From CAZAGO01 sp964485045 (GTDB lineage Archaea > Nanobdellota > Nanobdellia > Pacearchaeales > GW2011-AR1), in NCBI GenBank assembly GCA_964485045.1, contig CAZAGO010000005.1, positions 1-30,095 on the forward strand: a stretch of DNA of 30,095 bases. Direction: 5' to 3'. Below, piece after piece: positions 28,589 to 30,095 of this stretch. Both the position numbers and the translations under genes were made by a program. The notes below the pieces were generated by a model, which was not told the origin of the DNA, ran no database searches, and was given only the letters and a program-made list of their open reading frames with translations. Each line of letters starts with the position of its first letter. Within the stretch, counting starts at the first letter, position 1.

Positions 28589-29764
28589 TTAGGTTTTCTT
28601 TATCACATAAACTTCATCATTTTTTCTAGCCAAAAAAGATTTAAAAGCGACTTCTTGACCTTTTAATGCTTTGTTTACACACTTATTATTAATTTCTATA
28701 CGATTAATATCTAAACTTAAAATTCCTGTCTCTTCTCCAATGATTACTACTTTGTCTCCTAATTTTAACTCGGAAACTAATTTAACTGCAACTACTTCTG
28801 CCTTGGGAAAATACTTTGTTACTTTTCCTATAAAATGTTTTTTTTCAGTTGCTGCACTATTTTCAACCATTGCAAAATCTCTTGGAGTAGTCTTTCCAAG
28901 ATAAAATCCGCTAGAAAATCCCCTGTTATAGACTTTCTTAAGCTCTTGCATTCCTTCTTTTATTTCTGCAAGAGATAACTTCTTATCAAGAGCTTTTCTA
29001 TAAAATTTTACAGTTGTATTGACATATCTTGAATCTCTAGTTCTTCCTTCTATCTTAAATCCGGTTACTCCAGCATTTTTCAAATCTTCTATAAATGAAA
29101 GTGTGCATAAATCTTTTGCAGAAAGAATTTTATTACTTTCTACTTTTAATTCGTTTCCCTGATCATCTATTATAGTATAGCTCCTTCTACAAGGTTGCAT
29201 ACATTTTCCACAATTCGCGGATTTATCAAATAGAAATTGAGAAGTAAAACATCTTCCAGAAATAGCTACACACATTGCTCCGTGAACAAAACACTCTACT
29301 TCTATTACTTTAGATATCTCTTTAATCTGTTCTAGACTAAGTTCTCTTGCACAAATAATCCTTTTTGCTCCTAACATCTTATAAAATTTAGCGGCACTAG
29401 AGTTAGATACTGATGCTTGAGTAGATATAAAAAAAGGAATTTTATACTTTTTACATAATTGAATTACTGAAAAATCCCAACAAATGATTGCATCTATTTT
29501 CCCTTTTATCTCTTTTATAACTTCTTCTATGTTTTCAATTTCTTCTTCAAAAATTATTGAATTTAAAGTTACATACATCTTAACTTTCTTTTTTTTGCAA
29601 ATTTCTCGCATTTTAGAAAGATCTTTTATCTCAAAATTTTTAGAACTATCTCGCATTCCAAATTTTTTTAATCCAAAATAAATTGCATTAGCTCCAGCAT
29701 TTACTGCTGTAACAAGCATGGAAAAGTCTCCTACTGGTGCAAGCAATTCATATCTTTTTTCCAT
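28589..29764 (-). CDS. U32 peptidase-family protein (RlhA/TrhP/YegQ-like)
   Basis: The 391-residue protein begins with the U32 TIM-barrel pattern YELLAPVGDFSMLVTAVNAGANAIYFGL. The family signature follows, EVECFVHGAMCVAISGRCFTSQFLF, then SANCGKCMQPCRRSY; together these cysteines match the iron-sulfur site of this family. The C-terminal part (about 300-391) is a small beta-domain. Despite the peptidase name, characterised relatives hydroxylate tRNA or 23S rRNA uridine/cytidine using prephenate-derived cofactors, so RNA modification is more likely. It is convergent with the PIN gene (88-base spacer). Confidence 0.88.
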   Translation of the reverse strand: MEKRYELLAPVGDFSMLVTAVNAGANAIYFGLKKFGMRDSSKNFEIKDLSKMREICKKKKVKMYVTLNSIIFEEEIENIEEVIKEIKGKIDAIICWDFSVIQLCKKYKIPFFISTQASVSNSSAAKFYKMLGAKRIICARELSLEQIKEISKVIEVECFVHGAMCVAISGRCFTSQFLFDKSANCGKCMQPCRRSYTIIDDQGNELKVESNKILSAKDLCTLSFIEDLKNAGVTGFKIEGRTRDSRYVNTTVKFYRKALDKKLSLAEIKEGMQELKKVYNRGFSSGFYLGKTTPRDFAMVENSAATEKKHFIGKVTKYFPKAEVVAVKLVSELKLGDKVVIIGEETGILSLDINRIEINNKCVNKALKGQEVAFKSFLARKNDEVYVIKKT

Positions 29765-29819
29765 AAGATAGCATATTAATCTGAATTTATAAGATTAGTT
29801 ATAAAGGAATTAGAATTAT

Positions 29820-30095
29820 TTATTCTCTTTTTATTCTTGAAAAATTCTTTTCATATTCTTTTTCTATAAAAACCATCATACCTAATAGAGGATTGAAATT
29901 CTCTTGTTTATATAAATTAAGTATATCTTCTTGATTAAAACTTCTAGGGTTTATTGGATAAGGTAAGAAATATCCATTTGACCTTATTTTCTCCACCATT
30001 CTTGATGACTTCTTTAACGCACCTCTATAACAATCTATAGCATTAAAAGAAATTATTTTTTCATTTTTAAAATACTCTTCAAGTGCTTTTATAAC
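29820..30095 (-). CDS. Unknown protein, partial (5' end beyond window)
   Basis: The reverse strand is open from the window edge to TAA at 29820-29822, giving 91 residues of a C-terminus. The visible part includes ISFNAIDCYRGALKKSS, NGYFLPYPINPRSFNQEDI and NPLLGMMVFIEKEYEKNF. I do not recognise a family, and the missing N-terminus prevents further assignment. It reads on the same strand as the U32-family gene and ends 55 bases before that gene's start, so the two could form an operon. Confidence 0.65.
   Translation of the reverse strand, partial: VIKALEEYFKNEKIISFNAIDCYRGALKKSSRMVEKIRSNGYFLPYPINPRSFNQEDILNLYKQENFNPLLGMMVFIEKEYEKNFSRIKRE

Overview
The window looks like archaeal chromosome from an AT-rich, compact genome. 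It encodes a group II chaperonin (thermosome), the archaeal/eukaryal-type ribosomal proteins eL33 (L35Ae), uL16 (L10e), eS24 and eS31, RNA polymerase subunit E' (Rpb7-like) and Spt4, an archaeal-type GluRS, Dph6 of the diphthamide pathway, and a tRNA with a bulge-helix-bulge intron. Most genes carry a TATA-like box 22-32 bases before the start codon, which implies leaderless mRNAs. The gene content, the many orphan proteins and a GluRS without an anticodon-binding domain suggest a DPANN archaeon (Woesearchaeota/Pacearchaeota/Nanoarchaeota-like). That placement is inference, not a phylogenetic result. The window is scaffolded: three runs of exactly 100 N (3233-3332, 17558-17657, 23895-23994) all lie close to tRNA genes, and each is flanked by repeated sequence.

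Layout. 1-3096: partial CBS-domain gene, thermosome subunit with a small downstream gene, and a DMT/EamA transporter. 3159-4494: a 42-bp tandem array with a gap, a truncated tRNA-Gly copy, a RHH/RelE-like toxin-antitoxin pair with a palindromic operator, the intact tRNA-Gly(GCC), a 54-aa small gene and tRNA-Val(TAC). The truncated and intact tRNA-Gly share 61 identical bases and bracket the toxin-antitoxin pair like attachment sites. 4589-8480: a large nucleotidyltransferase-HEPN-like protein, a Trm11-type methyltransferase and two ribosomal proteins. 8555-15490: a dense block of mostly unrecognised genes (a second nucleotidyltransferase-HEPN-like protein, a two-TM protein, a large AP-endonuclease-like TIM barrel, a disordered protein, a 451-aa orphan, a coiled-coil protein). 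This is the best candidate for an undescribed system.

15525-21125: GluRS ending before its anticodon-binding domain, a pilin-like protein with a very strong Shine-Dalgarno site, a structured intergenic stretch leading into tRNA-His, an LMW-phosphatase/HisRS/methyltransferase operon, and an MscS channel. 21184-25088: a C39-like peptidase overlapping dph6, a 384-aa orphan, intron-containing tRNA-Gly(CCC), a 55-bp tandem array with a gap, and ScpA. 25089-25430 holds no protein gene but a strong hairpin behind a TATA box, a candidate ncRNA. 25431-27172 is an archaeal information-processing cluster (PIN, rpoE', spt4, eS24, eS31). 27249-28500 is a two-gene unit ending in a second PIN protein, then a U32 peptidase-family protein, and a partial unknown gene runs off the end.

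Functionally the window is dominated by translation, tRNA biology, RNA polymerase and chromosome organisation. The accessory content is concentrated at the tRNA-Gly site and in the 8.5-15.5 kb block.
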